A stretch of DNA of 64,000 nucleotides from Bacillota bacterium (GCA_023417475.1 JAEZFP010000008.1:1-64000); one strand, 5' to 3'; counted from the first letter of the stretch, positions 1 to 8,450 are shown. Numbers and translations are program-made. Notes: generated by a model from the sequence alone, not told the origin.

Positions 1-190
1 GGTAATCGGCGCTGAACTGGGTAATAAACTCCGTGTCGATGCCGCGTTTGTGCAACGGCTCCGTATGGGCCAGCATTCCCGCCAGCAATTCGGCGACCCG
101 GGCCAATTGGGAGTCCAGCGATTTGGACGGGACGGACTTTGACTTGGATTCGACCGGGACGGTAGTGGTTTCATTACCTGCTTGTTGCAT
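1..190 (-). CDS. Hypothetical protein, 3' end cut by window edge
   Basis: Only the first 63 codons are visible because the left edge cuts the gene. It starts at ATG 190 on the minus strand with a GGAGG ribosome site nine bases upstream, and the frame stays open to base 1. The N-terminus is polar and Ser/Lys/Thr rich (SKSKSVPSKSLDSQ), followed by a probable amphipathic helix (LARVAELLAGMLAHTE). There is no signal peptide or membrane segment in the visible part. A good sigma-A promoter lies just upstream. I do not recognise the family, and too little is present to assign a role. Confidence 0.6.
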   Translation of the reverse strand, partial: MQQAGNETTTVPVESKSKSVPSKSLDSQLARVAELLAGMLAHTEPLHKRGIDTEFITQFSADY

Positions 191-255
191 ATTTTGTTGC
201 CTCCTGTTAATAGAATAGATAGACGAGCCCTTCCGGAAGGTTCCATCATAGGGAT

Positions 256-284
256 ATTATAACAGATGTGTTGGATTTAATCAA
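256..284 (-). promoter_or_regulatory. Sigma-A type promoter for the cut gene
   Basis: On the minus strand TTGATT (284-279) is separated by exactly 17 bases from a perfect TATAAT (261-256). It lies about 65 bases upstream of the start at 190. The leader between them contains the 12-bp palindrome CCTTCCGGAAGG. Confidence 0.7.
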
Positions 285-675
285 TGGGTTTTGTTGATTT
301 TTTGGAATATATTTTTATTTGGGTTGGAAGTGGGGTTTTAGGAATTAGGGGAGATTTTTCGATTTGCTCTGTCGTCGACCGGGGCTATTACTGCCCCCGC
401 CCCCAGGACCAAGGGTGTTATCGAACACCCTTATGCAACCGCTAGTCAGAACCTAAAACGGTTCCGACACTTCCCTTGATGCATCCATGTTTCGTCTGCG
501 CCATCCTGACCGCTCCGCTTGGCAATTGGGTCGTGGCTGACGATGTCCCCTTCGCGGGCGACTGTTTGGCTTCCGTGCCAAGAGGCGGCGCGAGGCTCCG
601 TGCGTGGATGCACTCATATCATCCATTTTTTGTTTAATGTAACCGCGTGCCTGATCGGCTAACATAAATCCTTAA
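285..675. other. Intergenic stretch with a small perfect hairpin
   Basis: No convincing gene is seen. Bases 411-432 form a perfect 9-bp inverted repeat (AAGGGTGTT, loop ATCG, AACACCCTT) without a following T-run, so it is not a clear terminator. A minus-strand open frame at 453-665 has Arg-rich, low-quality composition and no ribosome site, and I do not call it. Confidence 0.4.
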
Positions 676-813
676 AATTGGGATGGTATTGCGCGTGGCA
701 ACGCAGAACTCCCCTTACTGGCGTGGCAAAAAGTAGAATTAGGCAAACGCTGTGGTGATTATCATAACGGCAACTACGACTTCATGATTGGGAAGGTGTT
801 CATCAAATACTGA
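676..813 (+). pseudogene. Possible C-terminal remnant of a protein gene
   Basis: The frame after the TAA at 673 stays open to TGA at 811 and reads like genuine protein, rich in aromatic and charged residues (WQKVELGKRCGDYHNGNYD then FMIGKVFIKY). It has no start codon or ribosome site. This looks like the 3' end of a decayed gene. The family is not recognised, and the call rests on composition only. Confidence 0.25.
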
Positions 814-867
814 GGGGAAAAATGCAATTGCCGAACGATAGTATCCTTCCATCGACAAATAATTAAT

Positions 868-1257
868 CTACATTGAAACGCTAACGCTAATAGTCATTTC
901 AGAAAGATTGATAATAACTGCCGCCTGTTTAAGAATATTCATTCCCAAAATTGCATTTAATTCAAAACCATATTCCATCGCTCCAATATCCACTTTGCAG
1001 TTATTCAAAGTCACCGTATCAAAAATAACTTTTTCGACCCCTTTTTCATAAACCGCTTCCGCTCCACCAACGCCACGAACTAGGTTGATTTCGTCATCCG
1101 GTTGCGGCCCCAGCCCTAAATTTATGGCTGTTTCCGCCGAAATAATGGTAGTTGCCGAACCGGTATCGATTAAAACTTTAGAAAGTTTAATGCCTTTATC
1201 ACCGTTCCAAAGTTCAATTTCCGCAAAAGGTAATCCATAATCAAAATACAGTTTCAT
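868..1257 (-). CDS. Retropepsin-like aspartic protease (single lobe)
   Basis: This 129-residue protein has the retroviral-type aspartyl protease signature: DTGSATT at residues 31-37 and a downstream hydrophobic ILGMNIL near residue 103. Its length suits a single-lobe enzyme that works as a homodimer, each subunit giving one catalytic Asp. There is no signal peptide, so it should be cytoplasmic. Its ATG overlaps the stop of the upstream gene (ATGA), so the two are translationally coupled. Family knowledge supports a peptidase fold; the substrate is unknown. Confidence 0.8.
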   Translation of the reverse strand: MKLYFDYGLPFAEIELWNGDKGIKLSKVLIDTGSATTIISAETAINLGLGPQPDDEINLVRGVGGAEAVYEKGVEKVIFDTVTLNNCKVDIGAMEYGFELNAILGMNILKQAAVIINLSEMTISVSVSM

Positions 1258-1517
1258 CGTATGCCTCTCACTCCGGTCCAGTTTCTCTCTTTGACATTCA
1301 ATTCTGGACGGGAGGTATGGACAACATAATATTCTTTTTCAGGATGTGTTTTGTGAAGCTGGACGTAGCGGCGTAAGGCTCCATTATTATCTTCACCAAA
1401 CAATTCGACCAACTGAATATCCTCGATGATTCGTTTGGCTTCTTTGGTGTAGGCTTGAACCGCTTCAATGATTACCCATTGGGGCGGAGAGGTCTTTTTG
1501 GCATCTTCCCAACGCAT
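1254..1517 (-). CDS. Small hypothetical partner of the retropepsin
   Basis: This small acidic protein (87 residues from ATG 1517) sits directly before the aspartic protease with a 4-base ATGA overlap. I chose ATG 1517 because GGAG lies eight bases before it; an upstream in-frame ATG at 1535 lacks such a site. The middle is helical and charged (YTKEAKRIIEDIQLVELFGE), with no membrane segment. Coupling suggests a shared role with the protease, for example as substrate, inhibitor or chaperone, but that is inference. No family is recognised. Confidence 0.65.
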   Translation of the reverse strand: MRWEDAKKTSPPQWVIIEAVQAYTKEAKRIIEDIQLVELFGEDNNGALRRYVQLHKTHPEKEYYVVHTSRPELNVKERNWTGVRGIR

Positions 1518-1570
1518 TGAATCCACTCCATTCATTTGTTTTTTGAGTGAGTTCTGCCATTAACTTTTGA

Positions 1571-1598
1571 GCATTAGAGTTTATTCTGTCTCTAATGC
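1571..1598. promoter_or_regulatory. Perfect 9-bp inverted repeat upstream of the protease pair
   Basis: GCATTAGAG (1571-1579) and CTCTAATGC (1590-1598) are exact reverse complements with a 10-base spacer, and lie 54-81 bases before ATG 1517. There is no T-run after it, so an operator or leader hairpin is more likely than a terminator. Confidence 0.4.
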
Positions 1599-1827
1599 TA
1601 TTGTACTAAATCTGTACTTTCATTCAAATACTCTTTATCTATTTTTCTTTCGCTTTTTTCATTATTGGATTACTTCCACCTCACCTTCAGAACCACTAAT
1701 GATTATTTATCCAGGTGATGGTTGGACAGTCTGGTGTCAATTTTGCCACATTCAAAATGAATTGTTTGGTCTACCCGAAGCATACAATTGACAAATCCTA
1801 AAATAGAATCCGATTGGATTCCTGCCG

Positions 1828-2181
1828 CTAAACCCTAATCCTTTCTCCGCCCCGACTGACCACAGCCACCCAATACCCAAACCGCATTCCGTCCATCAAC
1901 CCTTCCGTATAGATCAGCTCGTCCTGCCGATTAATCTGCTCGATCCGGGCGCACTCGTAACGGTCAAGCAACAACTGATCGTCCGGAGTGAACTTGGCTA
2001 CGAGCTGTTTCAAGAGTTTACCCGGTTCCTCTCCCAATTGCCGGTGTTCCGGATCGCTATTCACAATCTCTTCATGAATCTGGATCAACCGGTCCAAAAT
2101 GAATTTTTGAATCCCGGTGCTATGTGAGTTCAACAAAGTATCGGCCTCCTTATTATGAAATTCGATTCTCATTCTTTCCAT
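1828..2181 (-). CDS. DUF6809-like small hypothetical protein
   Basis: This 117-residue protein is predicted to be all-helical, with a central long helix pair and a C-terminal GLMDGMRFGYWVAVV segment. The layout (acidic N-terminal helix, LLxxL core, then a Gly-containing F/YxEGxxxGxRxG helix) resembles the small DUF6809 proteins common in Firmicutes, but I cannot confirm this without a search. It has no signal peptide or catalytic motif. It stands alone between non-coding stretches. Confidence 0.6.
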   Translation of the reverse strand: MERMRIEFHNKEADTLLNSHSTGIQKFILDRLIQIHEEIVNSDPEHRQLGEEPGKLLKQLVAKFTPDDQLLLDRYECARIEQINRQDELIYTEGLMDGMRFGYWVAVVSRGGERIRV

Positions 2182-2436
2182 TTATTGTATCCAATCAAAA
2201 TGTAATGTCAATGCAATCGCACAACATGAAGTATCAATGAAATAATCGAACAAACTGTACGAAAAACCTCCAAAAAAAGCCGAAGTTTTATCCCTCCGAC
2301 TCTTCCCCTGACAACCTTGGTGCTACTTTATTTACGGACCATAACCGGCTGGCTGGATTTAGGTTCCACGGCCGGAACCGTGCGGCGCTTCTTGGCACGG
2401 ACGCCAAACAGCGCCTCCTAGAGTCCTGCTTCAAAC
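2182..2436. other. Intergenic DNA, nothing clear
   Basis: I see no convincing gene, RNA or terminator here. A minus-strand open frame at 2288-2551 runs into repeat DNA, is Gly/Arg/Trp-rich and lacks a ribosome site, so it is not called. Confidence 0.3.
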
Positions 2437-2650
2437 CGTTTCCCATCCATACCCGACCCTCGAATCCTTTTAATCCTCCAAATCCGCGGAATCCTGGTTC
2501 AGACGCTTCAACGCCCCACCCTACCGGCCCTTCAACCAAACTTATCCACAACCCAATCCATTTACCCCATCCAACATTCCCGTTTATCCACAGAAATAGA
2601 TGACTTATTCACAAATCCAGCTTGCGGAAGACTTCGGCAAGCTTCCGTTT
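2437..2650. repeat. Repeat element A: three DnaA boxes with 42/21-bp spacing
   Basis: Exact TTATNCACA boxes occur on the plus strand at 2542-2550 and 2584-2592 (TTATCCACA) and at 2605-2613 (TTATTCACA), with start-to-start distances of 42 and 21 bp. Bases 2535-2625 are nearly identical to 42903-42995, so this is a dispersed repeat. The boxes are followed by an imperfect hairpin (GCTTGC ... GCAAGC). Upstream, 2462-2497 holds four 9-bp units of the form NAATCCnnn. See the matching arrays at 42.9 and 44.0 kb. Confidence 0.85.
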
Positions 2651-2894
2651 CCGAGCGAACACCATCCGTCACAGTCTAACTTGACGCCGCCATTGACGCC
2701 TTGACCTCACCCCCGCTGCGCCTCCCCTCTCCGACGTTGCTTTTTCCGCAAGCAAACCAGCGGCGATCAACACGGCACCGGCATAAGATTCCAGTCCATC
2801 ATCCCTCGCCGCCAAACACCCCCCGGCTCTGCTCCGCCGGGTAGGGGCCGGGGGGTGAGGTCAAAACAAAGCCAAACCCAAACAAATTAACCTC
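2651..2894. other. GC-rich intergenic DNA, nothing clear
   Basis: This stretch holds no open frame with a ribosome site. A GC-rich imperfect inverted repeat (CCCCCCGG near 2820 with CCGGGGGG near 2850) is visible, of unknown meaning. Confidence 0.3.
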
Positions 2895-2931
2895 CAAAAA
2901 ATAAAAGAGCCCGGATCCCGAGCTCTCTTTT
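2895..2931 (-). terminator. Rho-independent terminator of the amino-sugar operon
   Basis: Read on the minus strand, GAGAGCTCGG and CCGGGCTCTTTT form a stem around GATC, followed by TTTTATTTTTT. It lies 10 bases after the stop of the small ORF at 2941 and marks the end of the minus-strand operon that begins with nagB. Confidence 0.75.
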
Positions 2932-2940
2932 GCCACTCAT

Positions 2941-3096
2941 TTATTTCCCCAACAAGTCTTTGATAAGGGCCCGCAGCCGAAGCCGGCGTTGGTCATCAAT
3001 ACTAAAAAATACCCCAGCGCAGGCAACCCATAGCCCATAGCCCACAGCCGGCACACGGGCCGAACCGTTCTTCAACAGATCGTCGTACTCTTTCAA
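2941..3096 (-). CDS. Small hypothetical ORF coupled to the LacI regulator
   Basis: A 51-codon frame begins at TTG 3096, which overlaps the lacI TGA stop (TTGA), and ends at TAA 2941, only 10 bases before the operon terminator. That position supports a real, coupled last gene. The product is (M)KEYDDLLKNGSARV at the start and SIDDQRRLRLRALIKDLLGK at the end, with a short hydrophobic middle encoded by a small direct repeat (GGGCTAT twice). The ribosome site is weak. It could instead be the remnant 3' end of a lost gene. No family is recognised. Confidence 0.35.
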   Translation of the reverse strand: MKEYDDLLKNGSARVPAVGYGLWVACAGVFFSIDDQRRLRLRALIKDLLGK

Positions 3097-4157
3097 AAAC
3101 CAGCCTGGACCACCGCTACCGAATTTCTTTCAACCAGTTCCGGCTCTAACACAATATTAAAATTGGATCCCGTACTCTCCTTGTTCCCGTCAAGCAAAAG
3201 TCTGGCCGCCATTTCCCCCATTTGTTCCGCCGGCACCCTCACCGTGGTAATCGCCGGATGGGATAATTCGGAAAAGATGCTGTCATCAAACCCGACGACG
3301 GAGATTTCTGCCGGGACCTGGATATTGACGGAGTTCAAATAGCTTAAAACGCCTAAGGCCATCATGTCATTGGCGGCCACGATGGCCGTGGGCCGGTCCG
3401 GCGCCTGTAGGGCACGTCGGGCTAAATTAAAACCCGCCTTAAATTCAATATTTTCGGCGCCGCCTTCGGGATCCTCAAAAGTAAAGAGCAACGTTTCGTT
3501 ACATTCCAATCCCGCTTGGAGCAACGCCTCCTTAAATCCGTTCATCCGGTCGATCCGGCTTTGCCGTTCCGGTTTCAACCCGAGATAGGCAATGCGGCGG
3601 TGTCCCTTGTCAATCAAATATTGGGTCTCCAACAACGAACCTTTATAATAATTGAAATAGATCTGGTTACACGGCACATCCGGCGCCATGCAATCCAACA
3701 ATACCACCTTGATTCCTTTTGAAACCATCTTTTTAATCAAGAGCGATTGCCGGTCGGCGACAGACAATACCAGCCGGTCAATCCGACGATTAATGATGTT
3801 CTCGATGATCGTTTTTTCGGAAAGGGCTTGACTATGGCAATTGTATAACGTAATGTTATAACCGTTTTTGACCGCCTCCCGCTCGACTCCGGACACGATG
3901 GAAGTATAAAAAGGATTGGTAATCGAAGGAATGACGATGGCGATTTCCATGCTTTGATTGGTCTTCAGTCCCCGGGCGAACAAATTCGGCCGATAATTAA
4001 GTTCGTTGGCCGTTTTTAAGATTTTTTGCCGCAGCGCCGCGCTAACCGGATAATCACTGCCGCTCAAAACCCTGGAAACCGTCACAACCGAAACAGCGCA
4101 TGAACGGGCAATATCTTTAATGGTGACCGCTTTATCCCTGCTGATATTTTTTGTCAA
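3093..4157 (-). CDS. LacI/GalR-family transcriptional repressor
   Basis: This 354-residue regulator has an N-terminal LacI helix-turn-helix (residues about 10-30, TIKDIARSCAVSVVTVSRVL) with a hinge helix (YRPNLFARGLKTNQS), then a periplasmic-binding-protein-like effector domain (from EIAIVIPSITNPFYTSIV to about residue 340). It is downstream of an ABC importer and nagB on the same strand, so it most likely senses the imported sugar or its phosphate and represses this operon. Palindromic TTAACGTTTA-like sites near nagB and before the solute-binding protein are its candidate operators. Confidence 0.9.
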   Translation of the reverse strand: MTKNISRDKAVTIKDIARSCAVSVVTVSRVLSGSDYPVSAALRQKILKTANELNYRPNLFARGLKTNQSMEIAIVIPSITNPFYTSIVSGVEREAVKNGYNITLYNCHSQALSEKTIIENIINRRIDRLVLSVADRQSLLIKKMVSKGIKVVLLDCMAPDVPCNQIYFNYYKGSLLETQYLIDKGHRRIAYLGLKPERQSRIDRMNGFKEALLQAGLECNETLLFTFEDPEGGAENIEFKAGFNLARRALQAPDRPTAIVAANDMMALGVLSYLNSVNIQVPAEISVVGFDDSIFSELSHPAITTVRVPAEQMGEMAARLLLDGNKESTGSNFNIVLEPELVERNSVAVVQAGF

Positions 4158-4260
4158 ATTATACCCCTCGCCGCTTATCTTTTGGAATGTTCAACTCATA
4201 TTATAGCATATTTTTACCATCCGCCAATCGCCGGGCCAGGCAATCCCACCGCAATCCCGT

Positions 4261-5094
4261 TCACCCTTTCACCGCTCCTTGCATCAATCCCTTGACCAAT
4301 TGTTTCTGAAAGATAATAAAGATTAAAACCGGCGGTAAAATCGCCAGCACAATCACGGCGCCCAGCACGCCAAAGTTCCAGCTCTCCCCTTTTACCAACG
4401 TCAACGCTACCGCGATCGGCATCGCCGAATCCTCTGTGGCCAGGGTTTTTCCGAGCAAATATTCACCCCATATATTGTAAAAACTAAAAATAATCACAAT
4501 CGCCAAGCCATTCTTGGCGTTGGGAAGCATAATCCGCAGCCAAGTCATAAACACTCCGCAGCCGTCGATTTCCGCCGATTCCTCCAACTCGTTGGGAATC
4601 GACATGAAGATCCCCCGCATGACAAACGTGGAAAAAGGCAAGACCGTCATCACATTGGGCAATATCAAGCCCAAATTGGTGTTCAGTATGTTCAAATTAA
4701 ATTCCATAATATAAATCGGAATAATGATCGCCGCCAGCGGAAAGGCGATGACAAACAAAATAAACAACATGATCACATCTCTGCCCTTAAACGGCAATTT
4801 CGCAAAAGCGTATCCGGCCATGGAGCTTAACACGGCCGTGAGCGCCACTCCGCTTAGCGTGATCACGATACTGTTTTGGTAATAGGTAAGGTATTTGGCC
4901 CCCCGCGAAAACACATACGCGTAATTATCAAAGATCAGTCGGCGCGGAAAAAACGCTAAATTGCGCGCCAAGATTTCACTCTCGCTCTTCAACGAAGTAA
5001 CTAAAGCGTACCCAATCGGAAGCAAAAAACCGAAGGCCAAGGCTGCTAACGAAATAACCATCAACATTTTCAAAACACGGTTTTTAATTTCCAT
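4261..5094 (-). CDS. Carbohydrate ABC transporter permease, MalG type
   Basis: This 277-residue inner-membrane permease has six predicted membrane segments and the EAA loop that docks the ATPase (EELEESAEIDGCGVFMTWLR, then IMLPNAKNG). The extended first periplasmic loop (TSLKSESEILARN) is typical of CUT1 MalG-type subunits. AGGAG precedes ATG 5094. It follows the partner permease by 10 bases. No ATPase gene is encoded in this operon, so the pair probably borrows a shared MsiK/MalK-type ATPase encoded elsewhere. Substrate is inferred as an amino sugar or its oligomer from the linked nagB. Confidence 0.9.
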   Translation of the reverse strand: MEIKNRVLKMLMVISLAALAFGFLLPIGYALVTSLKSESEILARNLAFFPRRLIFDNYAYVFSRGAKYLTYYQNSIVITLSGVALTAVLSSMAGYAFAKLPFKGRDVIMLFILFVIAFPLAAIIIPIYIMEFNLNILNTNLGLILPNVMTVLPFSTFVMRGIFMSIPNELEESAEIDGCGVFMTWLRIMLPNAKNGLAIVIIFSFYNIWGEYLLGKTLATEDSAMPIAVALTLVKGESWNFGVLGAVIVLAILPPVLIFIIFQKQLVKGLMQGAVKG

Positions 5095-5104
5095 CTTTTT
5101 TCTC

Positions 5105-5995
5105 CTAGCCGTTCGAACTGTTTAACTTGAAGTTTAACATGGAGAAGCACAAAATGATGATACTTAAAATAAAGGCGGTAGCCGCGGCGTAACCGAGGTC
5201 GAAATGTAAAAACGCATGATTGTAAATATCCATGTACATCACCAGCGTCGCATTGCCGGGGCCTCCTTGCGTCAATACCATCGGTTGTACAAATACCTTG
5301 AGGCCCTGAATAATCGCCCAGATGCCTGTGATAATATAGGTTTCCTTCAAATTCGGCATGATAATGTGGACGATTTTCCGCCAACCGGTCGCTCCGTCCA
5401 CAACGGCCGCCTCCAGAATCTCACTTGGAATAGCCTGTAGCCCCGCCAAAAACAAAATCGTCTCAAACCCAATACAACTCCATAATGAAACTAACACCAC
5501 AACGCCCATGGCGGTCTTGCCGTCAGTCAGCCAGGGATGAATCAAGCCCGGCAAATGGAGCAGATCGCCGATGAAATAATTAATGATTCCAAAATTCTCC
5601 GAAAACATCCAGTTAAATAAGATACACACCAGCGAGATCGGAATTACAATGGGCACAAAGATGGCGGTTCGAAAAAACCAGGAATGCCGGTTACAATAGA
5701 ACAATAGCAAGGCAATGGCGAAGGAGAGCGTCATCACCAGCACGAAAAACGCACCCGCGAAAACAAAGGTGTTTTTCAAGGCCAATAAAAACGTTTGATC
5801 GGCAAAAGCCGCCAAATAATTTTGCAAACCTACCCATTTGGGGACCGTATCATAGACAAAATTGAACTTGGTTAAGCTGATAAAAAACGAATAAAGCAGC
5901 GGATAAAGCATAAAAGCAAAGAGAAAAACGAACGTGGGTAAAATAAAGATGATTCCCCATAATTGGCGCGATTGTTTTCTTGTCCCCATTTTCAA
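5105..5995 (-). CDS. Carbohydrate ABC transporter permease, MalF type
   Basis: This 296-residue protein has six predicted membrane helices and an EAA motif (EILEAAVVDGATGWRKIVH, then IIMPNLKE). I keep the TTG at 5995 as start because AAAGGTGG lies nine bases before it; the next ATG (5989) is 15 bases away. It pairs with the downstream MalG-type permease to form the channel of a CUT1 importer. The gene is separated from the solute-binding protein by a strong terminator-like hairpin, a usual way of making more binding protein than permease. Confidence 0.9.
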   Translation of the reverse strand: MKMGTRKQSRQLWGIIFILPTFVFLFAFMLYPLLYSFFISLTKFNFVYDTVPKWVGLQNYLAAFADQTFLLALKNTFVFAGAFFVLVMTLSFAIALLLFYCNRHSWFFRTAIFVPIVIPISLVCILFNWMFSENFGIINYFIGDLLHLPGLIHPWLTDGKTAMGVVVLVSLWSCIGFETILFLAGLQAIPSEILEAAVVDGATGWRKIVHIIMPNLKETYIITGIWAIIQGLKVFVQPMVLTQGGPGNATLVMYMDIYNHAFLHFDLGYAAATAFILSIIILCFSMLNFKLNSSNG

Positions 5996-6088
5996 TTGAT
6001 CGTACCACCTTTAATTGGAATCCGGCGCCGCTTTCCCGGCGACACCGCTTAAGCTTGGGCGATGCAGCCGGAGGCACCCGAACGTCGC

Positions 6089-6126
6089 AAAAAACTTAAC
6101 CGCCGGGAGGCGAAAGCCTCCCGCCG
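6089..6126 (-). terminator. Intra-operon attenuating hairpin after the binding-protein gene
   Basis: On the minus strand GGGAGGC-TTTC-GCCTCCC forms a stem extended by further pairs, followed by TTAAGTTTTTT. It sits just after the solute-binding protein stop at 6134 and before the permeases. It probably lowers readthrough so that permeases are made in smaller amounts. Confidence 0.75.
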
Positions 6127-6133
6127 TCTTGTC

Positions 6134-7405
6134 TTATAAAACCGTTTTGTCAATGGATTTCATCATTTTTTCCAACTGATTAACGGCGTCGTCCAAATTA
6201 CTTTTGCCGTCCAGATACATTTGGATAATCGGGGCCACCTCAGTGGCGTACTTACTGAAATCACGGTATTTTGGCGTAGCACCGGATTTATTGGTAATGT
6301 CCCGCAACACCAGCCATTCCGAGGCGGTTGCGTTATCAAAGTATTCCTTAATCGCCGGCATTTTACCATATTGGTTCAACGTGCGGGATTGAATATACTC
6401 CGACAACAATTGCTCCTTGATAAACTTGACCGCCAACCGCGGGGACTTGGAGGCTCTAGGAATGATCACGCTCGATCCAAAAGCGTAGCTGCCATTGGTT
6501 AATGAGCCGGGGATCGGCAGTACCGAAACATTCTTTTGTCCCAAAAAGTCGGCCGCTTCCGACCAGCGTGATCCGCTCTCCAGCAGCATAGCGAGTCGTC
6601 CCGCGTTGAAACTGTTCCGACCGGAATTGGAATCGGCAAAGGTCTCTTTGGAAAATACGCCTTCCTCCAAACCTTTTTTCCAAACTTGCAACACATTCTT
6701 AAATTCAGGGTTATTAAAATTTATGCTGACGCCGTCTTTACCGTAAATCGTCCCCCGGGAAGCGCGCAGCGTCGCCATTACCGTGGCATACATGTTCATG
6801 CCCCATTGAATCGTCGCCCCTTGCTGGACAACCCGTCCGTTCTCCACACGGTGCAGTTTTTTGGCGAATTGATAAACCTCCTGCCAATCCTTGGGCGCCA
6901 GGGGCTTGCCGTCTTTATCGACCAATCCGGCTTCTCTGAACATCTTGGCATTGATGTTAATAGCATACACTTCCGAAATTAGCGGAATAACGTATTGTTT
7001 CTGATTAATCAAACCGTCTTCGATTCCAAAATCCACAAAGCGGCTTTCCGCGAAATGCTTATCGAAAAAATTCAAATCTTTTTTGAAATCATACAGTAAA
7101 TTCTTGGCGATAAACTGACAGGCAAACTGTGGCGCCTCAATCATGACGATATCAACCGGGGTATTCCCTTTCGACCAGTTCACTGCATAATTGGTAATGG
7201 TTGTGGCTTCCGCGTAGGTTTTCAATTCCACTTTGACGCCGGGGTTGGCTTTCATAAACCGTTTGGCCGCCTCTTCCAAAAAAAGCTTGTTGATTTGCCA
7301 GGACTGACCGGTGATTCTTACTACCTGGGGTTCCTTGACCGCCCCAAATCCGCTGGTGGGAAAGAGCAATGCCATCATTAATCCGATTAACCAATATTTT
7401 TTCAT
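6134..7405 (-). CDS. Sugar ABC transporter substrate-binding protein
   Basis: This 423-residue family-1 extracellular solute-binding protein starts with a signal peptide (MKKYWLIGLMMALLFPTSG). There is no lipobox Cys, which is unusual for a monoderm and agrees with a soluble periplasmic protein in a diderm. The mature part shows the usual two-lobe pattern (VVRITGQSW at the start; NPGVKVELKTY; PVDIVMIEAPQ; FADSNSGRNSFNAGRLAML). AGGGGG lies before ATG 7405. Context with nagB and LacI suggests glucosamine, GlcNAc or chito-oligosaccharide binding, but the ligand cannot be read from the sequence. Confidence 0.9.
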   Translation of the reverse strand: MKKYWLIGLMMALLFPTSGFGAVKEPQVVRITGQSWQINKLFLEEAAKRFMKANPGVKVELKTYAEATTITNYAVNWSKGNTPVDIVMIEAPQFACQFIAKNLLYDFKKDLNFFDKHFAESRFVDFGIEDGLINQKQYVIPLISEVYAININAKMFREAGLVDKDGKPLAPKDWQEVYQFAKKLHRVENGRVVQQGATIQWGMNMYATVMATLRASRGTIYGKDGVSINFNNPEFKNVLQVWKKGLEEGVFSKETFADSNSGRNSFNAGRLAMLLESGSRWSEAADFLGQKNVSVLPIPGSLTNGSYAFGSSVIIPRASKSPRLAVKFIKEQLLSEYIQSRTLNQYGKMPAIKEYFDNATASEWLVLRDITNKSGATPKYRDFSKYATEVAPIIQMYLDGKSNLDDAVNQLEKMMKSIDKTVL

Positions 7406-7490
7406 TAATTCATTTACCCCCTTTTCATTGTAAATTGGCTGTCGTCAAACGGTCCTCCCTTCTTTGGCCGTTTTTGGGATACGGCCCTGT

Positions 7491-7501
7491 ATCAACGTTA
7501 A
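7491..7501. promoter_or_regulatory. Candidate LacI-family operator before the binding-protein gene
   Basis: ATCAACGTTAACT contains the AACGTT core (7494-7499) also found twice upstream of nagB. A small hairpin (GGCCGT ... ACGGCC, 7467-7487) follows it on the minus strand. The site suggests local control inside the operon by the linked LacI-family protein. Confidence 0.45.
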
Positions 7502-7592
7502 CTGCTACCGTCGACCTTCTTTGCGCAAGGCTTTAAACGGCTTGACCGATTCATCCGATAAACGCCGCTGTCGTCTCGCAAATCGGTCGGGT

Positions 7593-8345
7593 TTACAGGT
7601 ATTGCTTCAAGACCTCCGCTTCGACCAATGCAGCCGAGCGCTGATCTAAAAATAATGTGACCTGCGGATGCTGTTTGAGAATAGTTGCCGGATACAGGTT
7701 TTGCACCTCATTTTCCAAGGTCCATTTAATCGCTTCGGCTTTGTTTTGGTGCGGCACTGCGGAAATAATGGCCTTGCTCTGCAGGATTTGATGAACCGTG
7801 ATGCTTACCGCTTGTTTGGGAACATCCGCCACTGTTGGAAACCATCCCTCGCCGACCTGTTGCAATTTGCAGCGTTCATTCAGGTCGACAACCGTGAATG
7901 CCTCACGGGTACCGAAATCCGCCGGCGGATCGTTAAATGCGATATGCGAATTTTCCCCAATGCCAATCAACCCCACGTCAATCGGAGCCTGCCGGATCGC
8001 CGCAGTCAACTCCCGCAGGTTGCGTTGCAAATCTCCTTCGGTCTTGATGAAATGCGCTTCTTTCACCTTAACGATATCGGTGAACCGTTCCCGCAAATAT
8101 TTACGAAAACTGGCGATATGGGTATCGGATATGCCGACATACTCATCCAGATGAAACATGGTCACCTTGGTCCAATCTACTTTTTCGTTGACCAACGCTT
8201 TCAAGGTGTCAAACTGGGAAGCTCCGGTCGATAACAACAGTCTGGCGTCGCCCTTTTCCGCGATGGCGGCATTTAAAAGACTCGCCGCGAATGCCGCGGC
8301 ATTTTCCCCCAAGGTTGCCGGACTTTCAAAAATTTTCACTTTCAT
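7593..8345 (-). CDS. nagB: Glucosamine-6-phosphate deaminase
   Basis: This enzyme turns glucosamine-6-phosphate into fructose-6-phosphate and ammonia in the cytoplasm. The 250-residue protein shows the family motifs in order: LLLSTGASQ (substrate phosphate loop), MFHLDEYVG with the catalytic Asp, and GIGENSHIAFNDPP with the ring-opening His. The length is normal for Gram-positive NagB. AAAGGAG precedes ATG 8345. It is the first gene of the operon, ahead of a sugar importer. No GlcNAc-6-phosphate deacetylase or kinase is linked, so the imported sugar must be processed by enzymes encoded elsewhere or be de-acetylated already. Confidence 0.92.
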   Translation of the reverse strand: MKVKIFESPATLGENAAAFAASLLNAAIAEKGDARLLLSTGASQFDTLKALVNEKVDWTKVTMFHLDEYVGISDTHIASFRKYLRERFTDIVKVKEAHFIKTEGDLQRNLRELTAAIRQAPIDVGLIGIGENSHIAFNDPPADFGTREAFTVVDLNERCKLQQVGEGWFPTVADVPKQAVSITVHQILQSKAIISAVPHQNKAEAIKWTLENEVQNLYPATILKQHPQVTLFLDQRSAALVEAEVLKQYL

Positions 8346-8450
8346 TGTTATACTCCTTTGAATTTATTAAAACCGGTTGCGCTGATTCGCGTCCCCTTTT
8401 TGGCACTCGATCCCGTTCCGGTTCAAAGCAAAATAATCGAGACATTTATA

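Noticed and set aside
453..665. Minus-strand 70-codon frame
   Set aside because: Arg/Pro-rich composition, no ribosome site and no motif.
1567..1791. Plus-strand 74-codon frame ending in IYPGDGWTVWCQFCHIQNEL
   Set aside because: The last 30 residues look protein-like, but the first half is Phe/Tyr-rich AT noise and no ribosome site is present. At most a decayed 3' end.
2288..2551. Minus-strand 87-codon frame
   Set aside because: It overlaps the DnaA-box element and a 9-bp repeat and has no coding signals.
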